NCBI RefSeq assembly: GCF_904849725.1
Contig: NC_058523.1
Coordinates: forward strand, 172,404,689 to 172,468,688
From: Hordeum vulgare subsp. vulgare
Lineage: Eukaryota > Streptophyta > Magnoliopsida > Poales > Poaceae
DNA length: 64,000 nucleotides
Reading direction: 5' to 3'
The first letter of the stretch is position 1; every line of letters begins with the position of its first letter. A program made the position numbers and the translations under genes. This document shows positions 20,965-34,314 of the stretch, in pieces. The notes under the pieces were generated by a model. The model had not been told where the DNA came from. It did no database searches and saw nothing but the letters and a program-made list of their open reading frames with translations.

Positions 20965-22495
20965 TAAAGCACTACTTCTCCCTAAGGTGGTGTTGGTAAT
21001 TAATCACAACATATGTGATATTGAACTAATGATATTATCCAAGTATATATGAAAAAAGTTCAAACATGCATTGGCTAAATGATCGTGAGGAGAACCCCTG
21101 GATACAAGGAAAGAATAACATTGGCCAAGGTTCAAGCTACAAGACTCTATATTTTATATTTGTGAGAAATCACATTTGAGTCCATAGGAAAACAAATAAT
21201 ATAAAAAGGGGGTGAGCTATATATGATGAATTGGTTGCTCAAGTGCTTAGAGATAGCCACCAAAAATACTCGGCAATTCTCTCACAAAAGTTCTGTGTCC
21301 AAACCTAAACATCAAAATTGTTGCCACCAAGATTTTCCATTCGGCCATACCGATTTTCCAAAAGACGGAACCTTTGTCAAAGCCTAGAATCTCGATACTA
21401 CTAACATTCCTTTCGGTGCCACTGAAACCAGTGACCAAGTTTCCGGTATGTCGTTTTCAAGAATCAGAAATTACGAGTCTTGGAATCAATCTCACCGAGA
21501 TTTGGAAACTTCCCTAGATCACCCTTATCGGTACCATCGACATTCCTATATTAGCCTGACCGCGAATTTGAAAGTTGCCAAATTTTGGGCAAATGGTGCC
21601 ACCGAGGTTCACTTCGGTTTCGTGGAGTTGAGCCATAATGTTGTAACGACTGGATTTTTGGAGATTCCTATATATACCCATCCACCACCTCTCATTCCCA
21701 TGGGAAGCACTCAGAACACACATACACTTGCCATATCCATTATCTAAGAGAGATGCACCTACACATGTGTTGAGATAAAGATGTTCCCTTCCTACAGTAT
21801 GAATCTAGATTTCTAGCCTCCCCAAGTTGCCTACTTCGTGAAAATCTACCCCAAGTATGAATCTAAGAGAGATGCACCCAATCAATCTCTTCTACCCAAG
21901 CCAAATCTATGAGAGAGCGACTGAGTGTTGAGGAGACTATCTTTTGAAGCACATGAGCAAGGAGTTCATCATACTACCACATCTATTACCTTTTGGAGGG
22001 TGGTGCCTCCTAGATTGGTTAAATGTCACTTGGGAGCCTCCCACTTTGTGTTATGGAGTTGAACCAAGAAGTTTGTAAGGGCAAGGAGATCACCTACTTC
22101 GTGAAAATCTACCCCAAGTGAGGCTAGTCCTTCATGGACGTAAGACGTGATGTATTAGATAAGGTTGCTTCTTCGTGGACCCTCCATGGGTTGAGGCCTC
22201 CATGAAATCACGCGACCGTTACCCTCTGTGGGTTGAAGTCTCCATCAACGTGGACATACGATAGCACCACCTATTGAAACCACGTCAAAAATTGTCATGT
22301 CAACCTTTGAGTTTGATCTTCCTATCCCTACCCTCTATTTACAAGTGCATGTCCTTACTGTCCACCATTATACTCTTAGACTTGCATGTGTAGGGTCTGC
22401 TTGACTTACAACCACAACTATAATTGGGAAAAGGCTATGTTTTGAATTGGTCAAGTAGTCTAATCACCTAGTGTATACATACTTCGGATCCTACA
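20965..22495 (+). repeat. 5' LTR of the gag-only element
   Basis: It ends CGGATCCTACA at 22495. It carries phrases shared with 28974-30475, such as GAGAAATCACATTTGAGTCC, TGATGAATTGGTTGCTCAAG and CCACCTCTCATT. It includes a small internal duplication around 21830-21880 (CTACTTCGTGAAAATCTACC recurs at about 22096-22115) that the other LTR lacks. Confidence 0.85.
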
Positions 22496-22497
22496 AG

Positions 22498-22509
22498 TAG
22501 TATCAGAGC
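22498..22509 (+). other. Primer-binding site of the gag-only element
   Basis: TAGTATCAGAGC lies two bases after the 5' LTR. It differs by one base from TGGTATCAGAGC, complementary to initiator methionine tRNA. Confidence 0.8.
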
Positions 22510-22548
22510 TTTGGTCTCCATTGCATTGGTTTCATAACCTAGGAGAGT

Positions 22549-24663
22549 ATGGCATCTAGTGAGGAAAATTACAACCGTAGAGGTCCATATTTTGATGGTA
22601 CAAACTTTGCTAGTTGGAAGCATGATATCAAAATGCATATTCTGGGTCATAACCCTACCATTTGGGTTGTTGTTTGTTTTGGTTTTCAATGTGATTTATT
22701 TGGTGATGGAAAGGAATCAGAACGTGAAGCGACTACAGAAGAATTGGAGATGTTGCAATACAATGCTCAAGCATGCAACATTCTATTCAACTGCCAATGC
22801 CCCCAAAGAGTTCAACAAGATTAACCGTCTTGAGAATGCCAAGGAAATTTGGGACACTTTGATTGATATGCACAAAGGTACTGAATCTATCAGGGAATCT
22901 AAGTTGGATGTGCTACAAAGTCAGCTTCACAAGTTCAAGATGAAGGATGGTGAAGGAGTTGTTGAGATGTACTCTAGGCTTGCTCTCATCACAAATGAGA
23001 TTGCTTCTTAGGAAGTGAAGAGATGACCAACAAATTCATCATCAAGAAGATACTTAGAGCCTTGGATGGAAAGTACGACACTATGTGCACATTGATCCAA
23101 CTGATACCAAGCTATAAAGATCTCAAGTCAACGAAAGTCATTGGAAGGATTGTCGCTCATGAAATGTCACACATGGACAAAGAAGAGTTGCACAACAAGT
23201 CATGTGGTACTTACAAAGCTTCAAGTGATGCTCCCGCTACTTCAACTGACAACATTTTCACCAATGAACAGTTAAGCCTCATGGTCAAGAAATTCAACTA
23301 GTTCTACAAGAGTAGAGGTAAAGAGAGAAGCACCAACTCGAGATATGACGAGAAGCTTCCATCTAGTCGTGACCAAAACTTCTAAAATTGTGGATGGCCC
23401 ATATACTACTACAATGCGTGCTCGCCCCCAAAAATAAGAGAAGAGTCAACTAGAAGACAAAATTCAAGAGAAGAGTCACCTCAAAGAGAGAGGAGTAGAG
23501 AAGATCATTATGAATAAGGACCCTCCCGGAGAAGCAAGGAATTGAAGAAGAAGGACAAGTACACCAAGAGCCACTCAACAAGAATACATCAAGCTCATGT
23601 TGGTGAATGGGCATACAACTCCAAGTTGGACAACCAATCTGAGAGAGGGTACCACTCCAACTCCGACTATAGTCAAGATGAAGGTGTTGACATATTTGAT
23701 TCACCAAATGAAGAGATTGGAAACTGCTTCATGGCTAAAGGGCCTAAGGTATCACACCCTGAGTACTTTGAATTTTATAGTGACGAGGATGACTTACTAG
23801 GAGATGATAACTTTTTGTTTGACAAAACTAGTGATAGCAATGAAAATGAACTTGATGATAATCATGTTATTCAAGATAAGTTGTGTGATGATGATAAAAA
23901 GACAATTGAGCGTCTAACTAAAGAATTAATCACTCTTCAGTTAGCCCGTGAATCTACACTAGAAGATCATAGAGAGCTTGCAAGAACTCTTGAGAAGCTA
24001 CCCTTCGAGAAGCTAAGTTTAGAGAAAGAGCATGAGTTTCTAAAAGTAATCAATGATGATCTTCAAAATGAGAGTTATTCTTATCTATCCAAATGATTAC
24101 TCTTGTCTAGTTTTGTTCCACAAGTTAAACCAAAGCATACGAGTCAAAAAGGTAAGAAAGTTTCCTCATCCAGTAACAACAACAATAATGCTAAGTCAAA
24201 TCATGTTGTTACTACTAGTAGCTCTCTTGATTCCACTAATTATGCTCTTAGTCAAGTTACACTTGAGCCAGAAAACTATTTATTGAAAGGGATTATAGCG
24301 AGAGATGTCTTCAAGAGTCTTGCAGGAAGTAAGCAATTCAACAAAATTTTACGCAAGCAAGGAGGGCATCGAATGAAACTAGGAATTGGCTACTTCAATG
24401 CCAATGGAATTGAATGGGAAGAAGGTCAATACCCCAACCCGAAGTTTGTTCCCCAAAAGGAGAAGTATGATCCTACTCTCCCCAAGGGAACAAGATCTCA
24501 AGATGACCTTCCACCACAAGAATACAAGGGCAAGGAAAAGTTTCAAGAGGAGATTGACTCATTTGAGAAAGAACCCCAATCCATGGTCAAGTGGATTCAC
24601 AAGGCCACTACGAGATCTACTCATCAAGTGCTACCTCAACTCCAAGGATCCCCATCAAGTTGA
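22549..24663 (+). pseudogene. gag of the gag-only element (several breaks)
   Basis: Copia-type gag (UBN2/DUF4219-like). It starts at an ATG 54 bases after the 5' LTR with MASSEENYNRRGPYFDGTN, then FASWKHDIKMHI. A frameshift near 22790 moves it to the frame with AKEIWDTLIDMHKGTESI and VVEMYSRLALITNEIAS, and a TAG follows at 23009-23011. The next piece (23023-23301) has ILRALDGKYDTM and SYKDLKSTKVIGRI. A degraded zinc knuckle (NCGWPIYYYNAC) is near 23383-23420. A charged, acidic second half (23542-24096) and an Asn/Ser-rich piece (24103-24663) follow, separated by a TGA. The protein probably formed the particle shell. The domain call is by motif recognition. Confidence 0.75.
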
Positions 24664-26385
24664 TGTGGGTCTTCAATAAGAAGAACTAGAGAAGTTCTTG
24701 AGGGGTGAATCCACCAATGAAATTCACTCTTATTCGTTTTGGCAAGCAGGAGTTGCAATCAACTTCAACCTTATGCATTAGTTCATGGAGTCGCACATTT
24801 CCTCAAAGGTAAGCAAGGGACAAGGTAATTAATGTATCAATGGACATCATCTCATATGTACTTCATTCCATGTCCATAGATATCCTTGTATTTGTTCCTT
24901 GTGTATGGGGCTAACCCATGTAGGTGAGAAGAGTAAGAAGCAAGGATTGCTCCCAACTCAAGACGATCTTCATCAACAATTAGCATCCACCACTACTACA
25001 CCTACATGAAGTCTTCTACGAAAAACCCAAGGTTAGTTTATCCCTCTTAGGGGGGATGTCACATCAAGGGGGATCTTTACTCTAAGACTTGAGTTAAAGC
25101 ATCTCTTCAGGTGTAAACACATTGAAAGATTTATGTAATCGTGGCAACCCCACTTGTGCTTAAACAATGAGTTTGACCTATGATCAAGTATTCTTGCTTG
25201 GCTCCTAAGTCAGTATACTCATATATAGATAACGTTGTCATCGCCACAGTGCTTGGTGGACACTAGAGTGGTTGCGCATGTTTGCCATGTTTTATTTGAC
25301 ACATTATTGTGTGAGTATGTTGGTGTGCACAGCTTCTCTCATTCGAGGATATAAAATTGTTGTTATTTTGTTTTCCCTTTTATTTGTCCAATTGGATATA
25401 CAAGAATGACTAAGAACCCATCTCTAGCTATTTATTCTTTCTCGTCTCAAATTCTATCCATGCTACATCACCAAATTTGAGCGAGCAATTTAGGGACACT
25501 CTATGTGAGGAGCATGCATAGTCCATCTCGACAAGAGCTAACTTCCCAAACCTCCCAAGTGCCACTCATTGTGACCAATTCCAAAATATCGGTCCCATCG
25601 AATCACTAGGGTTGATCTGTTTACATAATCTCGGTACCTCCAATTTGTACATCTCGGCCTCACCGAGTTTCACTATCACCTAATAGTTATGAAACCTGGT
25701 GGCACAGATATTTTCGAACCGGTGTCACCGACAGCAAGGGGATATATATTCCGAGTGGACCCGACCTTTGAAATTTCACTTCAATCATCTCCTCCCACAA
25801 ACCCCTTCTATCGTGCTTGTGTCTCGAGGACATCGCCATTCCTGTCCCGTGCACCCTCGACATTTACTGCATTCTCTCCTCCCTACGCCGCCGTAAGAGA
25901 TCTTCACCAAGTTAGGGTAAAGATATTGCCTCTTTTATGCTCCCTTATTCGATTCATGCGCATTAGGTTTAGTTTTGAATCTTACCATAGTATCATATTG
26001 AATCTTCCACAAAACAAGCCCCATAGCATAGATGAACGATAAATTTTAGTGTTAGGTCTCCATTTTTCAGTGCCTCGGAGTCATCGAATGAACTAGATCA
26101 GTGTCACTGATTCCTGTACTAGGGTTTCTGATAACCATCTCGATGAGACCGAATCTCACTTTTTGGTACTATGAAAAAGTGTGGCCATGTCTTTGTTGAG
26201 GAGATGGTGGATCTCGGAAGCTAAGAGTTTTTCATCTTGGTGGAAGTAAAACACAGGAAAACTGATATTTAGAACTAAAATTTTGATTTCATTTTTTTAA
26301 ATGTCTGTGTTTTCTGATGCTCATCCATTCCTACTCTTCAGTAACTTTTCACAGTGTCAGCTTGTTTTCTTGTCAGCTTGTCAAC
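24664..26385 (+). other. Non-coding spacer of the gag-only element
   Basis: 1.7 kb where a pol gene would be expected, with only short frames (longest 117 codons at 25689-26042) and no RT, integrase or protease motif. Text around 25590-25790 resembles LTR wording of the same element (paired CGGT/ACCGA phrases). Confidence 0.5.
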
Positions 26386-28466
26386 ATGTCAGGTTCTAAA
26401 GATTACCAAAATGATTTCAGAGAGCACATCATGGATGTGGACTCACACACTAGTCCTAAGAAGACTGCTCCAGACCTAGGAACTCCAAGTTCTCATGATA
26501 TGCCAAAGCTGCTACCAGGTCCAGGAAGAAGCTGAATTTTGATGAGGAGGATGCTGATTTCATTCTTAAAGAAAGCATTCCTCACTAGTAGTACGAAAGA
26601 GTAACAGTTAGAAATATCCCAGAGTCTGTTGCCGCCAAGAGAGGGTTGTCTCAATCCTCTAAGCAACCAAGTGAGTCTGGAAGGACAAAGACTCTATCCA
26701 AGAAGCCAAGACAGAAAAGACCCAGAAATAGTGTCATACATGTTGTTGGAAGACCAAGTTCTATTTATGAATATCCAGTAGAGCAGCTGAGGAAGAAGAG
26801 GAAGAGGTATCTGCAAATTCACCTCCTTCCAAGAAGAAAAGCTAAAGGCTGATGCTATGCCCAACAAGTCTGCAACTAAGACAAAGTCTTTTGTTCCCAA
26901 CGGCAAAAATCCTGTAGCTCCTAATCCCAAGAGGACCACAAGGGATAATTCTGCAATAGATAAAAACAAAGGTTCTGCATCCAGATATGTTGTTGCATAA
27001 GAAGAAGAAGAACATGTTGTGCTGAGAAAGCCGAGAGCTCACCTGCCAGAGGATAATGATGCTCATCCTGTCGTAGATGAGAGGAAAAAGAGGAGAGATC
27101 AAGGGCTGACACTATCAAGAGCAGTAGATCCCTAGGGTGTTAGGAGGAGCACAACTGTTGATGGTCGCTTTCACACCAAGGAAAAGCGGGACTTTTATGA
27201 GACTCTGCTTTTGGACAAGAGTCCAGCTGTGAGCGACATGATATATGTAGACTGGGACTACATCAAGAAACATGAGGACTTCTTTCCCCATGTAAGAGAA
27301 CATTTATGGGCTATTGACATCGGATTTTTTTGGGAAAGATATGACTCCTTGGAACGACGAGATGATCATGCACTTCTATTCCACTACACATTTCTATCCT
27401 GATGGTAGAACTGTGTGGATGACTTAAGGTCACATATATGAGACAACTGTTGAGGAATGGACAACTACCATAGGTGCTCCAAAGGAACTTGAGAGTGGAT
27501 TGGATGTTTACTTTGAGAAAAAGATGAATCACAACTCTATGGCTCAGATGTACAATCCAGTGCCCCACAAGTACGTGAAGACCCACAAGCTTAGATCTCT
27601 TTACTTTATGCAAGCTGGGATACCTACCAAAAATACCATCATGAGGTACACCCTGATGCCTAGGTCAGGAGATGATAAGATGATCAAAGGGTATTCCATC
27701 AACATGCTGCACCACATTGACACTCACACTAGAATTGAAGTGATGGATCTGATAGTTGAGACTGTCAAGAGGACAACTGCTGGTCAATAGAGATCCTGTG
27801 GATATGCTCCTTACATTCAAATGTTGATCAATGCCAATATTGGGAAGCATGCATATCTACTTGACCGTTCACACCTGGCACTACAACTAGAGTTTGAAGA
27901 GAACGAGGTAGTGATGGACCCCAGCCATCCTAGTTCAGCTTCACCTCATGTTCAGGTAGAGGCAGCAGCAGGGCAGGGGCAGCCAGAGCAGCTCCATCTC
28001 CATAGTTGAGGACCAAAGAGGAACATATGTCTTATCTTGTCCGCACCATCTAGGGGATGGAGAAGAATATCTCAGAAATTTTGCTGAACCAAAAGAGTCT
28101 TGAGATGATCCTGGAGACAAAATTTCATGACCTGGATATCAAGGTGACAGAGTTGACTACAACTGTTGACTACCTGAAACATTAAATTGATGCAATGCAC
28201 ACACCTCGCTCCAGCAGTGATGAATAGGATGATACGTATCTTCCCACTACCACTCATTTTAGGACTAAAGCCAGACCCTCAACAGTGTATGTACTAGAAG
28301 ATAGACCATCTTCATCAGCTCAAGCATCAGTACGTTCAGCTCCATCAGCTCCACCAGCTCCTGCACCTCAAATGTCAACACCTCCACGTCACATGATATC
28401 TGTTGAAGCCTTCGCTGATTCTCTCTTGTCGACTCCGTCAACTGCTACCATAGGAGATCGATCCTA
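26386..28466 (+). pseudogene. Second protein of the gag-only element (plant-transposon-protein-like)
   Basis: Five or more open pieces with stops between them. The N-terminal part is Lys/Arg/Ser-rich (MSGSKDYQNDFREHIMDVDS, then KKPRQKRP). The conserved core at about 27160-28010 has DKSPAVSDMIYVDWDYI, EEWTTTIGAPKELESGLDVY, HNSMAQMYNPVPHK, GDDKMIKGYSINMLHHI and CGYAPYIQMLINANIGKHAYL. A proline/alanine-rich tail ends near 28466. It resembles a domain common in grass repeat elements and named only as a putative plant transposon protein. Its function is unknown to me. Since it rides in an element with gag but no pol, a structural or RNA-related role is possible but unproven. Confidence 0.6.
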
Positions 28467-28973
28467 GAGCAACGCTTAGTTCTAGACCTTTGAACGGTTT
28501 GGAAACTTGTTGCCAAAGGGGATAAGTGTAAAGATCATTAGGGGTTGTAGAGAGAGAGAGAGAGAGTATTGTCTTTTTATTGCTCTCTTTAGTTTCTCAA
28601 AACATTTGGTCTTTCAAATGTCTTAAACTTGGTTGTGTTTGATAGTATGCTTTGATTGTTGACGCTACTATTTCATATCTTTGATCCATCTAAATGATGA
28701 TCATTGACTCATTGTTTGGTGCTATCTGCATTACTATTCCTTCATATCATTTATGCGCACCACCAAGATGTATGTGAAATGGAAGAGTGGCCCATGATCC
28801 TAATCGATTGTGCATTTGCATTCAAACGCAAATCTGAAATAATGCATAAATTTTGGGGGAGCTCTTGCTTTTCACATACCTCTCAAAGCGACAATGCTAA
28901 TCATTGATTATAACTTTTGTCATAGCTTTGATATATAGGTTGTCGTCAATTACCAAAAAAGAGGAGATTAAAA
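28467..28973 (+). other. 3' untranslated part of the gag-only element
   Basis: No gene. It holds a short GA microsatellite (28547-28567) and a purine-rich tract, AAAAAAGAGGAGATTAAAA, just before the 3' LTR. That tract is a plausible plus-strand primer. Confidence 0.55.
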
Positions 28974-30475
28974 TGACAACTTCCCCCTAAGGAGGTTTTG
29001 GTAACTAATCACAACGTATGTGTCATTGGCCTAATAATCTTATCCAAGTATATTTTAAAGAAATTCGAAGATGCCTTGACTAAATCATTGTGAGGAGAAC
29101 CCGTGGATACAAGGGAAGGAATAGGATTGGGGAAGCTTCAAGCTACAAGACTCTACATTTTATATTTGTGAGAAATCACATTTGAGTCCATAGGAAAGCC
29201 TATACTATTAAAAGGGGTGAGGTATCTATGATGAATTGGTTGCTCAAGTTCTTAGAGATATCCACCAAAAATACTCACCATTCTGCCACAAAAGTTCTCT
29301 GTCCAAAACCTAAGCATCAAAATAGGTGCCACCAAGATATTCCATTCGGCCATACCAATTTCCAGAAGCCAGAACCTTTTCTAGACCCTAGAATCTCGGT
29401 ACCACCAACATTCCTTTCCATGCCACCGAAACAAGTGACCAAGTTTCTAGTGTGTCATTTTCAGGAAGTGTAAATTCCGAGTCTTGGAATCGGTCTCTCG
29501 GTAGATTTTCAAACTTCCCAAGGTCACCCATATCGGTACCACTAAGATAATTATATCGGTCTCACGTAGAATTTGGAAGTTGCCACATTTTGTGCTAATC
29601 GGTGCCACCGAGATTCACTTTTGTTTCACAGAGTTCGGCAATAATGTTATAACGTTTGGATTTTGGAGATGCCTATATATACCCATCCACCACCTCTCAT
29701 TTGTAGAGGAAGCACTCAAAACACACATACACTTTCCATATCCATTTTTCAGAGAGAGAGCCACCTACCGATGTGTTGAGATCAAGATATTCCATTCCTA
29801 CTATATGAATCTTGATTTCTAACCTGCCCAAGTTGCTTTCCACCCAATCAATTTCTTTTACCCAAGACAAATCTGCGAGAGAGTGATTGAGTGTTGAGGA
29901 GACTATCTTTTGAATCAGAAGAGCAAGGAGTTCAGTGTACTACCGCATCTATTACCTTTTGTAGGGTGGTGTATCCTAGATTGGTTAGGTGTCATTTGGG
30001 AGCCTCCTACTTCGTGTTGTGGAGTAGAAACAAGAAGGTTGTAAGGGCAAGGAGATCACCTACTTCATGAAGATCTACCCAGAGTGAGGCTAGTCCTTCG
30101 TGGACGTGAGCGGTGATGAAATAGACAAGGTTGCTTCTACATGGACCCTCCATGGGTTGACCCCTCCTTGGACTCACGGCTATTACCCTCCATCGGTAGA
30201 AGTCTCCATCAACGTGGATGTACGATAGTACCACCTTTTGGAACCATGCAAAAAATCATCGTGTCAACCTTTACGTTTGATCTTCCTATCCCTACCCACA
30301 ATTTACACATGCATGTCATTACTTTCTGCTGCTATACTCTTAGATTTGCCAGCGTAGGGTTGCTTGACTTACAACAACTGCTAAAACTTCCCCACAACTA
30401 AAACTGGGAAATGCCAAGTTTTTAATTGGTCAAGTAATTTATTCACACCCCACTAGACATACTTCGGATCCTACA
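28974..30475 (+). repeat. 3' LTR of the gag-only element
   Basis: Starts TGACAACTTCCCCCTAAGG and ends CGGATCCTACA. It aligns with 20965-22495 throughout, apart from substitutions and the extra segment noted in the 5' LTR. Gypsy-1 RT sequence follows at once. Confidence 0.85.
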
Positions 30476-32237
30476 AAATAGGAAGGTGAGCTCATCTGGT
30501 TCCGCCGTGAGAACAGGGACAATTTGGCATTTAAGAATTCTGACCTGGAGGATGTTCCGAGAGAACTGGATGAGCATAGACTCCGATCTGACCCGAAGGT
30601 TAATCCTATCAAAGAACACCTCAAACACTCTTCAACGAAGAAGTGTAGGACAATTGGCGAGAAGATCGCTTGGCTGTTAACCACTGAGTTCATCCGAGAA
30701 ATCTACCAATCATAGTGGCTCGCCAATGTCTTTATGGTTCCTAAGAAAAACAACTCCCTCTGAATGTGCATTCTTTTAAAGCACATCAATCGGGTCTGCC
30801 TGAAGGACCTGTTTCCTCTCCCCCACATAGATCAGATAGTAGATTCTACTTCAGGGTGTGAGCGTCTGTTGTTTCTTGATGCGTACCCCGGGTACCACTA
30901 GACCCAAATGTATGGACCAAATGAAATAAAAACAGCATTCATGACCCCCATTGGGCCCTTTTCTTACATCATGATGTCATTCAAATTGAAAAATGTGAAG
31001 GAAACTTTCCAGCCCATGATATGGAAGTGTTTGTAAAAAAATAGTCGGAACTTGGAGGACTATATGGATGACATAATGGTCAAATCCAGGAAAGGTTCTG
31101 ACCTCGTGACTAACCTCGTAGAGACCTTCATGAACCTACAACATTTTGGGATAAAGCTCAATCTGACCAGGTGCACTTTTGGGGTTCCAGCTCTATAGTT
31201 ACTTGGTTTCCTCATTTCTGAACATGGGATCAATGCTAAGCCTAAAAAATAGGCACTATTATCCAAATGAAGCAACTTGAGTGTCTCCATGACGTACAAA
31301 AACTCATGGGAAGTCTGGCATCCCTGAGCGGATCGATTTAACGACTCGGTGAAAACGACGTTCCACTTTACCGTCTCATGAAGAAGCCAAACAAATTAGA
31401 GTGGACGAATGAACTACAAAATGCATTCCAAGAACTCAAAACTATGCTCTCCACCTAGTCGGTGTTTGTTGCTTCGGGCAGTCGAGAGCCTTTGCTCTTG
31501 TGCCTCGCATCCAAAAGCCAAGTGGTTAGCACCATGCTCATTGTGGAATGCGAGAAACAAGTCAAAGAGTTCAAGACCCAACAACCAGTCCACTACATCT
31601 CAGAAGTCCTGACCCCTTCCAAGAAAATGTACTCGCACTACCACAAGTTGGTGTATAGGATCTATCTAACTGCGAAGAAGTTGGCCGACTACTTTCAAGT
31701 GCACTCGCTCACGGTGGTCAACGACGCTCCCGTGTCTGAGATAATGAATAACATAGATGCCACATGCTGAGTTGCCAAATGGGCCATTGAAATCCTCCCC
31801 TTGGATATCAAATTTGAGGCAAATAAAGCATTGAAGTCACAAGCCTTAGTGGATTGAACATGAGCAAATGGCCCTGAACCATGCCGAGCATGGGACCATG
31901 TTCTTTGGTGGCTCAATAATGCTCAATGGCTCAGGGGCTAGAGTGGTCCTAGTGTCCCTGAAAGGAGATCGACTCAGCTATATGCTTTAGATTCATTTTG
32001 ATTCCTCCAACAACGAGGCAACGTATGAGTCCCTCTTGTACGGGCTCCGCATGGCCATCTCATTCAGCACCTGTTGATTGATGGTATATGGCCACTCAAA
32101 CCTCAGGGTCAACCAAGTGATGAAGGAATGGTACATTCGGAGTCAAGGAAAGCTGGAGAAGAGCTTTGATCGGTTGGAGTTGCATGATGTTCCTCGTCTT
32201 AAGAATGAGGCGGTTGATGACTTTGCCAAGATGGGCT
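30476..32237 (+). pseudogene. Gypsy-1 reverse transcriptase and RNase H remnant
   Basis: Degenerate Ty3-gypsy pol following the protease at 20720. RT motifs: ANVFMVPKKNNSL, FPLPHIDQIVDST, LDAYPGYH then a stop, TAFMTPIGPFSY, and the catalytic YMDD at 31061-31072 in a DYMDDIMVKS context. RNase H motifs: LNGSGARVVL, HFDSSNNEATYESLLYGLR and MVYGHSNLRVNQV, where the usual GDS aspartate is histidine. It ends at DDFAKMG, cut by the LTR at 32238. At least a dozen stops or frameshifts make it non-functional. The integrase core that should follow is not present anywhere in the window. Confidence 0.85.
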
Positions 32238-32519
32238 TGATACGTCTTCAACGTATCGATAACTTACGAAGTAGTCATATCAATATTGTACAACTTTCAT
32301 ATACTTCTAGCAAAATTTTATATATTGTTTTCGGACTAACTTACTTATATGTGCCTAGTGCTACTTCCTATTGTTGTGTATTTTTTGTTTCTCAGAAAAT
32401 CAATATATAATACACTCCAAATGCGATTGAAATTTACTAAGATTTTCTAGGAATATATGTGAGTTTTGGGAGTCGGAACCAATGCACGAGGATGCATGAG
32501 GGCCCCACAAAGCCAACAG

Positions 32520-34303
32520 TGTTGGGGAACATCGCACAGGAAACAAAATTTTTCCTACGCACACGAAGATCTATCATGGTGATGTCCATCTACGAGAGGG
32601 GATTTCCAATCTACGTACCCTTGTAGATCACACAGCAGGAAGCGTTAAGAAACGCGGTTGATGTAGTGGAACGTCCTCACATCCCTCGATTCGCCCCGTG
32701 AAACATCCCACGAACCGTCCCACGATCCGCTCCGATGTAGTGCCCGAACGGACGGCACCTCCGCGTTCAGCACACGTACATCTTGATGATGATCTCGGCC
32801 TTCTTGATCCAGCAAGAGAGACGGAGAGGTAGATGAGTTCTCCGGCAGCGTGACGGCGCTCCGGAGGTTGGTGATGATCTATTTCAGCACGGCTCCGCCT
32901 GAGCTCCGCAGAAATACGATCTAGAGGAAAAACCGTGGAGGTATGTGGTCGGGCTGCCATGGCAAAGTTGTGTCAAATCAGCCCTAATACCTCAGTATAT
33001 ATAGGAGGGAGGGGAGGGACCTTGCCTTGAGGATCAAGGAAGCCCCAAGGGGTCGGCCAAAGGGGGGAGGAGGAGTCCTCCTCCCATCCTAGTCCAACTA
33101 GGATAGGAAGGTGGAGTCCTTCCCTTCCTTCCCTCTTGGGCTGTCCCACCGGCCCACTAAGGGCTGGTGCGGCACCCCTAAGGCCTATGGGCTTCCCCCG
33201 GGTGGGCTGCCCCCCCCCCCCCCCGCCGGTGAACATCACGAACCCATTCATCACTCCCGGTACATTCCCGGTAATGCACCGAAAACTTTCTGGTAACCAA
33301 ATGAGACAAAACTATATATCAATCTTCGTCTCCAGACCATTTCGGAAACCATCATGACATCCGTGATCTCATCTGGGACTCCGAACAACATTTGGTAACC
33401 AACCATATAACTCAAATACGCATAAAACATCGCCGAACCTTAATTGTGCAGACCCTGCGGGTTCGAGAACTATGTAGACATGACCCGAGGGACTCCTCGG
33501 TCAATATCCAATAGCGGGTCCTAGATGCCCATATTGGATCCTACATATTCTATGAAGATCTTATCGATTGAACCTCAGTGGCAAGGATTCATATAATCCC
33601 GTATGTCATTCCCTTTGTCCTTCGGTATGTTACTTTCCCGAGATTCAATCGTCGGTATCTGCATACCTATTTCAATCTCGTTTATCGGCAAGTCTCTTTA
33701 CTCGTTCTGTAATACAAGATCCCGTGACATACACTAAGTCACATTGCTTGCAAGGCTTGTGTGTGATGTTGTATTACGGAGTGGGCCCCGAGATACCTCT
33801 CCGTCACACGGAATGACAAATCCCAGTCCCGATCCATACTAACTCAACGGGCACCTTCGGAAATACGTGTAGAGCATCTTTATAGTCACCCAGTTATGTT
33901 GTGACATTTGATACACACAAGGCATTCCTACGGTGCCAGTGAGTTATATGATCTCATGGTCATAGAAATAAATACTTGACACACAGAAAAACAGTAGCAA
34001 CAAAATGACACGATCAACATGCTACGTTCATTTAGTTTGGGTCTAGTCCATCACATGATTCTCCTAATGACGTGATCCCATTATCAAGTGACAACACTTG
34101 CCTATGGTCAGGAAACCTTGACCATATTTGATCAACGAGCTAGTCAACTAGAGGCTTACTAGGGACATTGTTTTGTCTATGTATCCACACAAGTATTGTG
34201 TTTCCAATAAATACAATTATAGCATGGATAATAAACAATTATCATGAACAAAGAAATATAATAATAACTAATTTATTATTGCCTCTAGGGCTTATTTCCA
34301 ATA
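32520..34303 (-). repeat. Angela-2 3' LTR
   Basis: 1784 bp. Its plus-strand end reads TTTCCAATA in place of TTCCAACA, a mutated terminus. It is preceded on its own strand by the same AAGTGGGAGAC tract as Angela-1 (34304-34314). It contains an expanded C-run near 33211-33224. Confidence 0.92.
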
Positions 34304-34314
34304 GTCTCCCACTT

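Larger units (their letters stand above)
20965..30475 (+). mobile_element. Old LTR retrotransposon with gag and a second ORF but no pol
   Basis: About 9.5 kb, with direct repeats of ~1.5 kb at both ends, a primer-binding site after the left one and a purine-rich tract before the right one. It codes for a copia-like gag and an unrelated second protein (26386-28466). I found no protease, RT, RNase H or integrase motif, so it must have relied on enzymes made elsewhere. The LTRs differ at roughly one base in eight in the stretch I compared (21165-21350 with 29165-29345), so it is much older than Angela-1. It splits gypsy-1 between protease and RT. The left edge is uncertain by a few bases (20965-20970), and I could not confirm a clean target duplication (AAATT against AAATA is possible). 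Confidence 0.85.
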
